Shown piece after piece: positions 8,160-19,136 of a DNA stretch of 64,000 nucleotides. The stretch covers positions 109,010 to 173,009 of the forward strand of contig JBCDDF010000002.1 in assembly GCA_039180525.1 (NCBI GenBank), written 5' to 3'. The DNA is from Halovulum sp039180525. Its GTDB lineage: Bacteria > Pseudomonadota > Alphaproteobacteria > Rhodobacterales > Rhodobacteraceae. The notes beneath the pieces were generated by a model, which was not told the DNA's origin, did not search any database, and worked only from the letters and a program-made list of their open reading frames with translations. Position numbers and translations under genes: made by a program. How positions within the stretch are numbered: the first letter of the stretch is position 1; every line of letters starts with the position of its first letter.

Positions 8160-8240
8160 CCCATCCGCCCGACCTGAGGGCTCCGATCCGGCGCGGATGG
8201 TCACCTCGACCGCCGCGCCGGTTTCTTTTTTGGGCGGCCG

Positions 8241-8528
8241 TCAGTCCTCGATCTCGACGATCACGACGCTGCGGTCCGAAGCTGCCTTGGCGGTTTCCAC
8301 CACCGCTTGGTACTCGGGCGAGCTGTAGCACTGGCGCGCCGCCTCCAGGCTGGGAAAGCGTGCGACCACATTGCGCGGATAAGCGCGGCCTTCCAGTTGT
8401 TCGAACGCGCCGCCGCGGGCGATGAAACGGCCGCCATGGGCGGGGATCACCACGCTCGCGACCTTTATGTATGCGGCATAGCCGTCCTCGTCAGTGACGT
8501 CGACATGGGCGATCCAAAGTGCGGGCAT
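8241..8528 (-). CDS. DUF1330 domain protein
   Basis: A 95-residue small alpha/beta protein of the DUF1330 family, related to the dimeric ferredoxin-like fold. The typical features are W-I-A-H-V-D-V-T-D at the N-terminus, G-G-R-F-I-A-R-G-G, the F-P-S-L-E-A-A-R segment and the Y-S-S-P-E-Y motif. It is cytoplasmic and its biochemical role is unknown. It stands alone between pseudoazurin and alaS, reading leftward, with an ATG at 8528. Nothing indicates an operon with alaS, which ends about 96 bp away at 8625 and whose transcription would run into it. Confidence 0.85.
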   Translation of the reverse strand: MPALWIAHVDVTDEDGYAAYIKVASVVIPAHGGRFIARGGAFEQLEGRAYPRNVVARFPSLEAARQCYSSPEYQAVVETAKAASDRSVVIVEIED

Positions 8529-8624
8529 GGGCTTTCCTTTTCCGGGTTATCGCGACGCGGCTATGCAGTCCCCTCGGCGCGCACGGCAAGGGCCCGACGC
8601 CGATTAATGTGGCGTTTGCCGCAT

Positions 8625-11312
<2,688 letters not shown>

Positions 11313-11379
11313 GGGCGTTCTCGCGTCGCGGGCGGGCAAACCCGATTAGCCCAGCGCCCCTTCGCTGTCCACAAGTCTG

Positions 11380-11415
11380 AAAACACGAAGGCCGGCGCGG
11401 GCTCCCGCACCGGCC
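11380..11415 (-). terminator. Rho-independent terminator after recA
   Basis: On the minus strand, just past the recA stop, a 12-bp stem with one mismatch (11390-11401 against 11404-11415, 2-nt loop) is followed by TTCGTGTTTT. A strong GC stem followed by a T-rich tract is a typical intrinsic terminator, and it would separate recA from alaS transcription. Confidence 0.7.
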
Positions 11416-11437
11416 GGCCCAGTCTGCGCCGCGGCGC

Positions 11438-12502
11438 CTATTCGTCGAGCACAGCCTCGTCGCCCGGCGCCATTTCGAAATCCAAACCATGGGCGGCGCG
11501 GATCTTATCCTCGATCACCAGCGCCACATCCGGGTTTTCGCGCAGGAAGGATTTGGCGTTCTCCCGCCCCTGCCCGATGCGTTCGTCGCCGAAGGAATAC
11601 CAGGAGCCGGATTTCTCAACGACCCCGGCCTTCACGCCCAGATCGATCAACTCACCCATCTTGGAGATGCCTTCGCCATACATGATGTCGAACTCGACCT
11701 GCTTGAACGGCGGCGCGACCTTGTTTTTCACCACCTTGACGCGGGTCTGGTTGCCGATGGTCTCGTCCCGGTCCTTGATCGAGGAAATCCGGCGGATGTC
11801 CAGCCGGACGGAGGCATAGAATTTCAGCGCGTTGCCGCCCGAGGTCGTCTCGGGCGAGCCGAACATCACGCCGATCTTCATGCGGATCTGGTTGATGAAG
11901 ATGACCATGCAGTTCGACCGGCTGATCGCACCGGTCAGCTTGCGCATGGCCTGGCTCATCAGCCGCGCCTGGGCGCCGACCTGATGGTCGCCCATATCGC
12001 CCTCAAGTTCGGATTTCGGGGTCAGCGCTGCGACCGAATCGACCACTACGACAGACACGGCGCCGGAGCGCACCAGCGTCTCGGTGATCTCCAGCGCCTG
12101 TTCGCCGGCATCGGGCTGGCTGATCAGCAATTCGTTCAGATCGACGCCGAGCTTCCTGGCATATTGCGGATCCAGCGCATGCTCGGCATCGACGAACGCG
12201 CAGACGCCGCCCTTCTTCTGTTCCTCGGCGATCACATGCAGCGCCAGCGTGGTCTTGCCCGAGCTTTCGGGGCCATAGACCTCGATGATGCGGCCCTTGG
12301 GCAGCCCGCCGATACCCAATGCGATATCGAGACCCAGGGACCCGGTCGAGGTCGCCTCGATATCCATCACGGCGTTGTCCTGGCCGAGCTTCATGATCGA
12401 GCCCTTGCCGAAGCTTCGCTCAATCTGGCTCAGCGCCGATTCCAACGCCTTTTCCTTGTCGATGTTGCGCTTTTCGTTCAAATCCAGAAGGGGAGCTGCC
12501 AT
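11438..12502 (-). CDS. recA: Recombinase RecA
   Basis: A 354-residue RecA, the DNA strand-exchange ATPase and LexA co-protease. The Walker A motif is G-P-E-S-S-G-K-T-T near residue 75, Walker B is V-V-V-V-D-S-V-A-A-L, loop 2 contains G-V-M-F-G-S-P-E-T-T-S-G-G-N-A-L-K-F-Y, and the acidic C-terminal tail ends A-V-L-D-E. Length and every core motif are normal. An alphaproteobacterial SOS box lies 51 bp upstream of the ATG, so it should be LexA-regulated. A hairpin terminator follows. Confidence 0.98.
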   Translation of the reverse strand: MAAPLLDLNEKRNIDKEKALESALSQIERSFGKGSIMKLGQDNAVMDIEATSTGSLGLDIALGIGGLPKGRIIEVYGPESSGKTTLALHVIAEEQKKGGVCAFVDAEHALDPQYARKLGVDLNELLISQPDAGEQALEITETLVRSGAVSVVVVDSVAALTPKSELEGDMGDHQVGAQARLMSQAMRKLTGAISRSNCMVIFINQIRMKIGVMFGSPETTSGGNALKFYASVRLDIRRISSIKDRDETIGNQTRVKVVKNKVAPPFKQVEFDIMYGEGISKMGELIDLGVKAGVVEKSGSWYSFGDERIGQGRENAKSFLRENPDVALVIEDKIRAAHGLDFEMAPGDEAVLDE

Positions 12503-12552
12503 GACCTGTGATCCTTATTTCATGTCTCGCCGATGCGGGCAATCACTGCTAT

Positions 12553-12567
12553 GTTCGCCTCTTGTTC
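12553..12567. promoter_or_regulatory. LexA (SOS) box of recA, GTTC-N7-GTTC type
   Basis: GTTC (12553-12556), seven bases, GTTC (12564-12567) is an exact match to the direct-repeat LexA box established for Alphaproteobacteria such as Rhodobacter and Rhizobium. It lies between recA and the divergent sulfotransferase-like gene, so it could influence both. Further GAAC words at 12572 and 12591 do not have the required spacing. Confidence 0.88.
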
Positions 12568-12664
12568 TCGCGAACATGAGATCAAAAAGCGAACATTGCA
12601 AGCCAAATTTGAGTCATCGGAGCCTGCGGTCATCAGCCTTAAGGAAGGGTAAAAGGCGGATCCC

Positions 12665-13285
12665 ATGCTTCTGAGCCTCGACGGACAATTCGCCTATCTG
12701 GCGATGACCAAGACCGGGTCGACATCGGTCGAAAACGCGCTGCGGCCGCATTGTCAGGTGATGTTCACCGGTGACCACCGGGTCACCCACATGCCCGGCC
12801 ACCATTTCGAACGCTATGTGCGGCCCTATCTACTGGAAACCGGGCAGCCGCCCATCGACAGCGTGGCGCAGATCCGTCACCCGGTGGACTGGCTGGAAAG
12901 CTGGTGGCGGTATCGCGGCCGCGATGCGGGCCCGCAATCCACCCGCGGCATCGGGTTCGACCAGTTCGCCGACGAGTTCATGGCCGGTGCCGACCGGCCC
13001 TATCTGGGTCTGCATCGCCCGCATGCCTTTTTCTATGGCGAGGGGACCGATATACAGGTCGATCTGGTGTTCCGCTTCGAAGAGATGGCGCTGTTCCAGC
13101 GGTTTCTGGAAATGCGCCTCGGCCGCCCCGTCACGATCGAGCGTCACAATGTGTCGCCGACCCGGTGGCTCAAGGGCTCGCGCGCCGTTCGCCGCCGGTT
13201 GGAGACGTTCTTGACGCCCGAGATGGAGCTTTGGGAGGGCGCAACCCGCAGCAGCCTGCAGGGCCTGGATCCCCGCCCGGCCTAA
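12665..13285 (+). CDS. Sulfotransferase-like family protein
   Basis: A 206-residue cytoplasmic protein with the signatures of a P-loop sulfotransferase: the 5'-phosphosulfate-like loop A-M-T-K-T-G-S-T-S-V-E near residue 13 and the 3'-phosphate motif Q-I-R-H-P-V-D-W-L-E-S-W-W near residue 68. It should use PAPS as donor, but the acceptor is unknown. It is shorter than classical sulfotransferases. It diverges from recA across a 162-bp region holding the SOS box, which raises the possibility of shared control. Confidence 0.75.
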   Translation: MLLSLDGQFAYLAMTKTGSTSVENALRPHCQVMFTGDHRVTHMPGHHFERYVRPYLLETGQPPIDSVAQIRHPVDWLESWWRYRGRDAGPQSTRGIGFDQFADEFMAGADRPYLGLHRPHAFFYGEGTDIQVDLVFRFEEMALFQRFLEMRLGRPVTIERHNVSPTRWLKGSRAVRRRLETFLTPEMELWEGATRSSLQGLDPRPA

Positions 13286-13305
13286 GGCTCCATCCCCAAA
13301 CCCGG

Positions 13306-13626
13306 TTAACCCTGGTCGCTGCTCACCGGCAGGGCGGTGCCGTCCTCGGTCCAGAACCGGCCGGAAGCCATGATGCAGGATACGCCGTTGGGTCGGGTCA
13401 TCAGAACCGTCCAGTTGCCTTTGGTCGGCGAGCGCCAAACCTCCACCAATTGCCCCTTGGTCAGCCCGGTGCTGGCCAGCGTCTCCCCAAAGCGTTGGGT
13501 CAGGCGGGCGGCGATGGTGGTTCTGTCGCCGCAGACGGCACGGCCCGGAGCGTTTTGCGCCTCCGCCGGAGGGGCGATGGCGGCCACGCCAAAGATCATC
13601 GCGGCACTCAAGATTCGTTTGAACAT
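13306..13626 (-). CDS. Small secreted protein of unknown function
   Basis: A 106-residue protein with a clear Sec signal peptide (charged M-F-K-R, hydrophobic core, A-E-A cleavage near residue 23). The mature part of about 83 residues has two cysteines (A-V-C-G-D and V-S-C-I-M) that could form a disulfide. It also contains the pattern L-V-E-V-W-R-S-P-T-K-G-N-W-T-V-L, which recurs in small periplasmic proteins of Rhodobacteraceae as far as I can recall. No enzyme motif is visible. It converges on the sulfotransferase-like gene and stands alone. Confidence 0.75.
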   Translation of the reverse strand: MFKRILSAAMIFGVAAIAPPAEAQNAPGRAVCGDRTTIAARLTQRFGETLASTGLTKGQLVEVWRSPTKGNWTVLMTRPNGVSCIMASGRFWTEDGTALPVSSDQG

Positions 13627-13974
13627 GTCAGCTCCTATCCTTGTCTGGCGGAGCTGACTTCGGATCAGCCGCCCCGCGCGGTTATGCCGAGTAGTCGCAT
13701 CGTCGTTTCCCTGTATTGGCAGCCCGCTTACCGGGTGCTCATATTGAATATTTCAGCCCAGATTCCTAAATTTCAATCAACAAATGCCAAACTCACCGTG
13801 AACACTTCCAAGGTTACAGGCGCATTATTTCGTTCAGACATGGTTAATCTGTGGCAAACTTATGGCTGAACCGGTCTATGCGCTGTGTTTTTGCGCACGA
13901 TGCGGCCATTTCGCAACGCTGTTGCCGGCTTGCGGCGGCTGCTATGACCGGATGGACCGGCAAAGGAGAGAGCT
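13627..13974. other. AT-rich intergenic region
   Basis: A 348-bp gap between the divergent secreted-protein and thiolase genes. Bases 13720-13870 are clearly more AT-rich than the surroundings and would suit promoters for both sides. The thiolase has a strong AAAGGAGAG ribosome binding site just before 13975. No gene or recognisable RNA was found. Confidence 0.4.
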
Positions 13975-15159
13975 ATGGAGGATCCCGTTGTCATCGTCGG
14001 GGCCGCCCGCACGCCGATGGGCGGTTTTCAGGGCGCGTTGAGCGATGTGGCCGCGCCCGAACTCGGCGGCGCCGCGATTGCCGCTGCGCTGACCGGCGCG
14101 GGGGTCGCGCCCGGCGCGGTGGACGAGGTGCTGATGGGATGCGTCCTGCCCGCGGGGCAAGGCCAGGCGCCGGCGCGGCAGGCCGGGTTCGCCGCCGGCA
14201 TCGGCGAAGAGGTGCCCGCGACCACCGTCAACAAGATGTGCGGCTCGGGCATGAAGACCGCGATGCTGGCGCATGACCAGTTGGCGCTGGGCAATGGCGA
14301 CGTGCTGGTCGCCGGCGGGATGGAGAGCATGTCGAACGCCCCATATCTGTTGCCGCAGATGCGGGGCGGCGCCCGACTGGGCCATGGCGCGGCGGTCGAT
14401 CACATGTTTCTCGACGGGCTGGAGGACGCCTATGACAAGGGCCGGCTTATGGGCACATTCGCCGAGGATTGCGCGGATCGTTACCAGTTCACGCGCGACG
14501 CGCAGGACGCCTATGCGCTGACCTCGCTGGAGCGCGCGCGCAGTGCGGCCGCGGATGGTCGACTGGCGGCGGAGATCGCCCCGATCACGGTGAGGAGCCG
14601 TAAAGCCGAGATCACCGTCGCGCAGGACGAACAGCCCGGCACCGCGCGTCCCGAAAAGATCCCGCGGCTCAAGCCCGCCTTCCGCCCCGATGGCACGGTG
14701 ACCGCGGCGAACGCTTCGTCGATCTCAGATGGCGCAGCGGCGCTGGTGATGACCCGCGAGAGCGTGGCGCGGGCGCAGGGTCTGCCGATCCGCGCGCGCA
14801 TCCGCGGCCATGCCAGCCACGCCCAGGCGCCGGGCTGGTTCACGACCGCACCCGTTCCCGCGGCGCAGAAACTGATGGATCGGCTGGGCTGGTCGGTCGC
14901 GGATGTGGATCTGTGGGAGGTCAACGAGGCCTTCGCAGTCGTGCCGATGGCTTTCATGCGAGAGACCGGGGTCGATCATGCGCGGCTGAACACGCGCGGC
15001 GGCGCCTGCGCGCTGGGCCATCCGATCGGCGCATCGGGCGCGCGGATCCTGGTGACGCTGCTTCACGCGATGGAACAGGAGGACGTGGGACGCGGGGTCG
15101 CGGCGATCTGCATCGGCGGCGGCGAGGGCACGGCGCTGGCGCTGGAACGCGCGCCGTGA
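13975..15159 (+). CDS. Acetyl-CoA C-acyltransferase (thiolase)
   Basis: A 394-residue type II thiolase that condenses or cleaves acyl-CoA units. The nucleophilic Cys sits in N-K-M-C-G-S-G-M-K (about residue 88), the His in G-H-P-I-G-A-S-G-A-R, and the second Cys in C-I-G-G-G-E-G near the C-terminus. Length is normal. Its stop overlaps the GTG start of a short-chain dehydrogenase (GTGA), forming a two-gene unit for beta-oxidation-like or branched-chain acyl-CoA catabolism. It could also serve as beta-ketoadipyl-CoA thiolase for the nearby pca genes, but nothing in the sequence decides this. Confidence 0.93.
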   Translation: MEDPVVIVGAARTPMGGFQGALSDVAAPELGGAAIAAALTGAGVAPGAVDEVLMGCVLPAGQGQAPARQAGFAAGIGEEVPATTVNKMCGSGMKTAMLAHDQLALGNGDVLVAGGMESMSNAPYLLPQMRGGARLGHGAAVDHMFLDGLEDAYDKGRLMGTFAEDCADRYQFTRDAQDAYALTSLERARSAAADGRLAAEIAPITVRSRKAEITVAQDEQPGTARPEKIPRLKPAFRPDGTVTAANASSISDGAAALVMTRESVARAQGLPIRARIRGHASHAQAPGWFTTAPVPAAQKLMDRLGWSVADVDLWEVNEAFAVVPMAFMRETGVDHARLNTRGGACALGHPIGASGARILVTLLHAMEQEDVGRGVAAICIGGGEGTALALERAP

Positions 15160-15917
15160 TCCCGGGGCCGCGCACGCCCGCGATCGTCACCGGCGGTGCC
15201 TCTGGCCTAGGCGCGGCCAGCGCCCGGGCGCTGCGCGCCAGCGGCGCCCCGGTTGCGCTATGGGACATCGACACCGACCGGGGACCGGCGCTGGCACGCG
15301 AAATCGGTGCAGAGTTCATCGAAACGGACGTGACCGACGCGGCCTCTGTCGACGCGGCGCTGGCAGCCTTCGCCCCGCCGCGCATCTGCCTTTGCTGCGC
15401 CGGCATCGCGCCGGGCGCGCGCACGGTGGGCCGCGACGGCGCGCCGCATGATGCCGCGCTGTTCGCGCACACCGTCGCGATCAACCTGACCGGCACCTTT
15501 CTGACCGCCAGCCGCGCCGCCGCCGCCATGACCGCCCTGCCGCCGCTGGGCGACGCGGACGCGGCCCGCGGCGTGATCGTCACGACCGCCTCCATCGCCG
15601 CCTATGAGGGGCAGATCGGCCAGATCGCCTATGCCGCGACCAAGGGTGCGGTGGCGGCGATGACCTTGCCCATGGCGCGCGATCTGGCCAAATCCGGCAT
15701 CCGCGTGGTCTCGCTTGCGCCCGGTCTGTTCAAGACGCCGATGGTCGCGGGTCTGCCGCAGGAGGTACAGGACAGCCTGGGCGCCGCGGTCCCCTTCCCG
15801 CCCCGCCTGGGCGCGCCCGAAGAGTTTGCGGCGATGGTGTTGCAGATCGTGGAAAACCCGATGTTGAACGGCAGCGTGATCCGGCTCGATGGCGCGATCC
15901 GGCTGGGCCCCAAGTGA
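15156..15917 (+). CDS. Short-chain dehydrogenase, 3-hydroxyacyl-CoA dehydrogenase type II-like
   Basis: A 253-residue Rossmann-fold SDR. The cofactor loop is T-G-G-A-S-G-L-G, an Asp in L-W-D-I-D suggests NAD preference, and the catalytic Ser, Tyr and Lys are in T-A-S-I-A-A-Y-E-G and Y-A-A-T-K-G. The tail A-P-G-L-F-K-T-P-M and the overall layout resemble the HSD10/2-methyl-3-hydroxybutyryl-CoA dehydrogenase group. I chose GTG 15156 because it overlaps the thiolase stop. The pair would carry out consecutive hydroxyacyl-CoA oxidation and thiolysis. Confidence 0.88.
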   Translation: MIPGPRTPAIVTGGASGLGAASARALRASGAPVALWDIDTDRGPALAREIGAEFIETDVTDAASVDAALAAFAPPRICLCCAGIAPGARTVGRDGAPHDAALFAHTVAINLTGTFLTASRAAAAMTALPPLGDADAARGVIVTTASIAAYEGQIGQIAYAATKGAVAAMTLPMARDLAKSGIRVVSLAPGLFKTPMVAGLPQEVQDSLGAAVPFPPRLGAPEEFAAMVLQIVENPMLNGSVIRLDGAIRLGPK

Positions 15918-15929
15918 ACGCCGGCGGGA

Positions 15930-17045
15930 TCAGGATTCAGGCGCCGGCGTAATGCGATAGGCCGCGCCGGGCACGACCGCCAGAAACCAGATACTGCCAT
16001 CGGGCGCCTCGCGGATGTCGCGGATGCGGACATAGGTGTCCTGGAACAGCCGTTCCGCCTCCTGCACCGTGTCACCGGACCGTGTCAGGCGTGAGATCAT
16101 GTCGAATTTCAACGAACCCACGAATATGTCGCCCGCCCATTCCGGGAACAGCCGCCCGGAATAGATCATCATGCCGGACGGCGCGATCGAGGGGTCCCAG
16201 TAGTGGCGCGGCTGCTCCATCCCGTCCTTCGCAGGGCCCTCGCCGATCCGCAAACCGGTGTAGTGACGTCCGTAAGAGATCACCGGCCAGCCGTAATTGC
16301 GCCCGGCTTCCGGCACGTTGATCTCATCGCCGCCTCGGGCGCCGTGCGCCACCGTCCAGAACCGGCCGGTTTCGTCCAGCGCGGCACCCTGCGGATTGCG
16401 GTGGCCGATGGACCAGATGTCCGGCAGCGCCTGGGCGCCATCGGCGAACGGGTTATCGGCCGGGATGGTGCCATCGCGGTTCACGCGCACGACCTTGCCG
16501 TTATGTGCCTGCGGGTTCTGCGCCTCCGGCCGGTCGCCGCGGTCGCCGATGGTCAGAAACAGGGTACCGTCGGGCGCTTCGACGATGCGGCTGCCGAAAT
16601 GCTGCCCGCTCGAACTGGCGGCGGACATCTGGAAAATCTCGCGCACCCGGTCCAGCGCCGCACCGTCCGACGACAGCCGCGCAACCGCCAGGGCGGTTTT
16701 CGCACCCCGCCCCTCCGGCTTGGAGTAGCTGAGAAAGATTTCTCGGCTTTCGGCAAAATCGCGCGCGACCACGACATCCAGCAACCCGCCCTGCCCGATT
16801 TGCGCCACCGCGGGGACGTTCGCCACCGGCGTCGCGCTGCCGTCTTTGACATGCAACAGACGCCCGCCCTTTTCCGTCACCAGGATACCGTCATCGGGCA
16901 GGAAGCCGATCGCCCATGGTTGATCGAGCCCCGAGATCATCTGCTGCACGATCACCGGGCCACGTTCCGTCGCGCGCCGTTCTTGCGCCATACCGGCGCT
17001 TACGGTCAGAGCGCACAGAAGAAAGGTGCAGAGAAATCGGATCAT
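15930..17045 (-). CDS. PQQ-dependent sugar dehydrogenase (soluble aldose dehydrogenase family)
   Basis: A 371-residue periplasmic beta-propeller of the soluble glucose/aldose dehydrogenase family, which oxidises aldose sugars with PQQ. There is a Sec signal peptide with cleavage around A-G-M-A-Q near residue 20. Family landmarks are the L-D-Q-P-W-A-I-G-F-L-P start, S-S-G-Q-H-F-G-S-R with the catalytic His, G-H-R-N-P-Q-G, H-G-A-R-G-G-D-E-I-N and a Y-W-D-P-S-I-A-P-S-G repeat. No PQQ synthesis genes are present in the window. It converges on the SDR gene. Confidence 0.9.
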   Translation of the reverse strand: MIRFLCTFLLCALTVSAGMAQERRATERGPVIVQQMISGLDQPWAIGFLPDDGILVTEKGGRLLHVKDGSATPVANVPAVAQIGQGGLLDVVVARDFAESREIFLSYSKPEGRGAKTALAVARLSSDGAALDRVREIFQMSAASSSGQHFGSRIVEAPDGTLFLTIGDRGDRPEAQNPQAHNGKVVRVNRDGTIPADNPFADGAQALPDIWSIGHRNPQGAALDETGRFWTVAHGARGGDEINVPEAGRNYGWPVISYGRHYTGLRIGEGPAKDGMEQPRHYWDPSIAPSGMMIYSGRLFPEWAGDIFVGSLKFDMISRLTRSGDTVQEAERLFQDTYVRIRDIREAPDGSIWFLAVVPGAAYRITPAPES

Positions 17046-17140
17046 CGCGGGCTCCTTTGGCTGTTGGCCTGATAGATAGTGCGAAAGGCGCGCCCCGCTA
17101 TTGCCGCGGAGAAGTCGGGGGATTACACAACGGGGCGGAT

Positions 17141-17216
17141 GCCGGTCTAGCTCAGCTGGTAGAGCAACTGATTTGTAATCAGTGGGTCGGGGGTTCGAGT
17201 CCCTCGACCGGCACCA
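17141..17216 (+). tRNA. tRNA-Thr (anticodon TGT)
   Basis: A full cloverleaf is readable: acceptor GCCGGTC pairs with GACCGGC, followed by discriminator A and an encoded CCA (17214-17216). The D-arm starts with GCTC and contains AGCTGGTAGA, the anticodon stem ACTGA/TCAGT encloses TTTGTAA with anticodon TGT at 17174-17176, and the T-arm contains GTTCGAGT. It reads ACA and other threonine codons. It is followed by 580 bp without a gene. Confidence 0.97.
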
Positions 17217-17796
17217 CCAAAATCAAATAACTCCAATTCTCCAAGACCTGGCGACAAAGGTCTTTCTATTGCGCTCATCGCAGTGCGCGCGCCGTGTCTG
17301 GACCTGGCACGGCTTGATGCCGCTGCTTTGACGGCGTTCTTGGAAAGGCGACGCACAAAGGACCGAACCGGGCGGATGAACTCCGAGCAGACGCGGCGCC
17401 GGTTTTCGGTCTTTCGCAGAAGAGATCGACACAACCGGGCCGGCCGTCTGGTTCCTGACGTCTTGCAGCTATCGCGCAATTCGAGCGGAGGCGGATTTTC
17501 GAGAGCACCAGGAAAGGTCTGGTTTCGGTTCGTGCATGCGGACGGGTCAGTCATGGGCCGCTGCTGTCGGCATTCGTGTGCGCACGGGGATGCCTGGGGG
17601 CACGACGGCCGGGCTTACATCCGCGACAAAGGCGGACATCCCCCTCGGGCGATTGCGAAAAAGCAGGCTGTTCCAGCACGTCCTGCCCGTCCAGACCCCG
17701 CACGAACAGGCCCTGGCGCCAGAGCCACTTCCGAACGGCTCAGCGCCGCAGCGATGAGCGTCAGGGGTGACCCGGCCCCTGCACGCCGTTCGCGGC
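17217..17796. other. 580-bp gene-free region downstream of tRNA-Thr
   Basis: Open frames exist on both strands, but none has recognisable domains and one merely reads through the antisense of the tRNA. Base composition is lower in GC over 17217-17560 than in the neighbouring genes. The position just 3' of a tRNA gene fits a former integration site, but I see no integrase remnant and no direct repeat of the tRNA 3' end, so this remains a guess. Confidence 0.35.
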
Positions 17797-19101
17797 TCAG
17801 CGACGGGTGGCGCGTTGTCCGAAGATCTGCGCGCGGACCTGCTCTGACATCTGCCCAGTGGCCTTTGGGTCGAGTTCCGTGGCCCAGTCGATGTCGTCGT
17901 GCCCAAGCGCGCCCAGCGCGTCGGCAAGGGCATCACCGGTGGCCAGCGCCTCTTTGACGGCGGCGACCGCACCCTCCCGGCCCAGTTTCGGCAAAAGCTT
18001 GAAGACCGCGGCCTCGGCCATGATCTGCGGCGTGTCGAACAGGCGTTCGCCCAGAATATCCGGCCGAACCTCCAGGCTGTCCAACAGATGTGCGGCCCGG
18101 TGCAGCGCGGCGCCGGCCAACTCGAAGATCTGCGGGATCAGGCACCACTCGACCGGCCAATGCACGCCGTCCCGCTCTTCGCCATGAACCGCGCTGGCGG
18201 TCAGCCCGCCCAGGCAAGCTGTGGCAAGCACGTGGATAGATCCCAGAGCCTCTGCGCTGACGGTATTCGACTTGTGCGGCATCGTCGAAGACCCACCGCC
18301 GGCCTTGGTGCGCAGTTCCGCAACCTCGCCGCGGGTGGAGATCAGCGTATCCGTCCCGAGTTTTGCCAAAGCGGCGGTCAGGCCATGCAGCCAATGCGCC
18401 AGCCCCAGGATCGGCGTGCGGTCGGTGTGCCACGACAGCCCATGGCTCAACCCCAAAGCGGTGGCAAGGCGCGCGCCGGCCTCCACCCCCGCCGGGCCCA
18501 TGACCGAAAGGTTGCCCGCCGCACCGCCCAACTGCACCCGCAGACACGCGCCGGTCAGGCGATCCAGATCGCGCTCCAGCCCGATCAAAGGCTGGGCCCA
18601 GCGCGCGAAACGCAGCCCAAGGGTGATCGGCACCGCAAATTGGCCGCGGGTCCGGGCGATGTAGGGCGTATGGGCATGGGCCCGGCTGTTCGCTTCCAAC
18701 CTGTCGAGAACGGCGGTCAGGCCAGAGGCGAGATCGGCAAGCGCGGCGCGGGCGCACAGCATGATGGCGCTGTCGACGATGTCCTGGCTGGTCGCGCCAT
18801 AATGCACCCAATCGGCACCGTCGGGGCCGGCCGCCGCGCGGATCTGCGCGACCAGCGCCGGCACCGGGATCGCCGCAGCTTCAACGCCGCGCGCCAGATC
18901 GCCGATATCCGGCTGCAAACCGTCGATGGCGGCGCCAATCGCCCGGCCCGCGCGGTCGGGGATCAGGCCCACATCCGCCTGTGCGGCGGCAAGCTCTTTT
19001 TCGACGGTGAGCATCGCGCGTGCCAGGGCCGCATCGTCGAAATGGGCCGCCTGCCCCGCATGGCCAAAGATCGGCCCGGTCAGAAACGTGGCGCCGACCA
19101 T
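17797..19101 (-). CDS. pcaB: 3-carboxy-cis,cis-muconate cycloisomerase
   Basis: A 434-residue member of the fumarase/aspartase superfamily that lactonises 3-carboxy-cis,cis-muconate in the protocatechuate branch of the beta-ketoadipate pathway. The superfamily signature is G-G-S-S-T-M-P-H-K-S-N, with W-V-H-Y-G-A-T-S-Q-D-I-V-D upstream. The ATG at 19101 has an AAAGGGGG ribosome binding site; the frame is open further, but that N-terminus looks non-native. It is the last gene of the pcaD-C-H-G-BKACE-B run, 35 bp after the BKACE gene. Confidence 0.93.
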   Translation of the reverse strand: MVGATFLTGPIFGHAGQAAHFDDAALARAMLTVEKELAAAQADVGLIPDRAGRAIGAAIDGLQPDIGDLARGVEAAAIPVPALVAQIRAAAGPDGADWVHYGATSQDIVDSAIMLCARAALADLASGLTAVLDRLEANSRAHAHTPYIARTRGQFAVPITLGLRFARWAQPLIGLERDLDRLTGACLRVQLGGAAGNLSVMGPAGVEAGARLATALGLSHGLSWHTDRTPILGLAHWLHGLTAALAKLGTDTLISTRGEVAELRTKAGGGSSTMPHKSNTVSAEALGSIHVLATACLGGLTASAVHGEERDGVHWPVEWCLIPQIFELAGAALHRAAHLLDSLEVRPDILGERLFDTPQIMAEAAVFKLLPKLGREGAVAAVKEALATGDALADALGALGHDDIDWATELDPKATGQMSEQVRAQIFGQRATRR

Positions 19102-19136
19102 GCTTGCCCCCTTTCCCGCCGCGCGATGCCGGCCGC

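Noticed and set aside
17147..17554. Minus-strand frame across tRNA-Thr ending in a T-P-D-P-L-I-T-N-Q-L-L-Y pattern
   Set aside because: This is the well-known false ORF made by translating the antisense of a tRNA gene.
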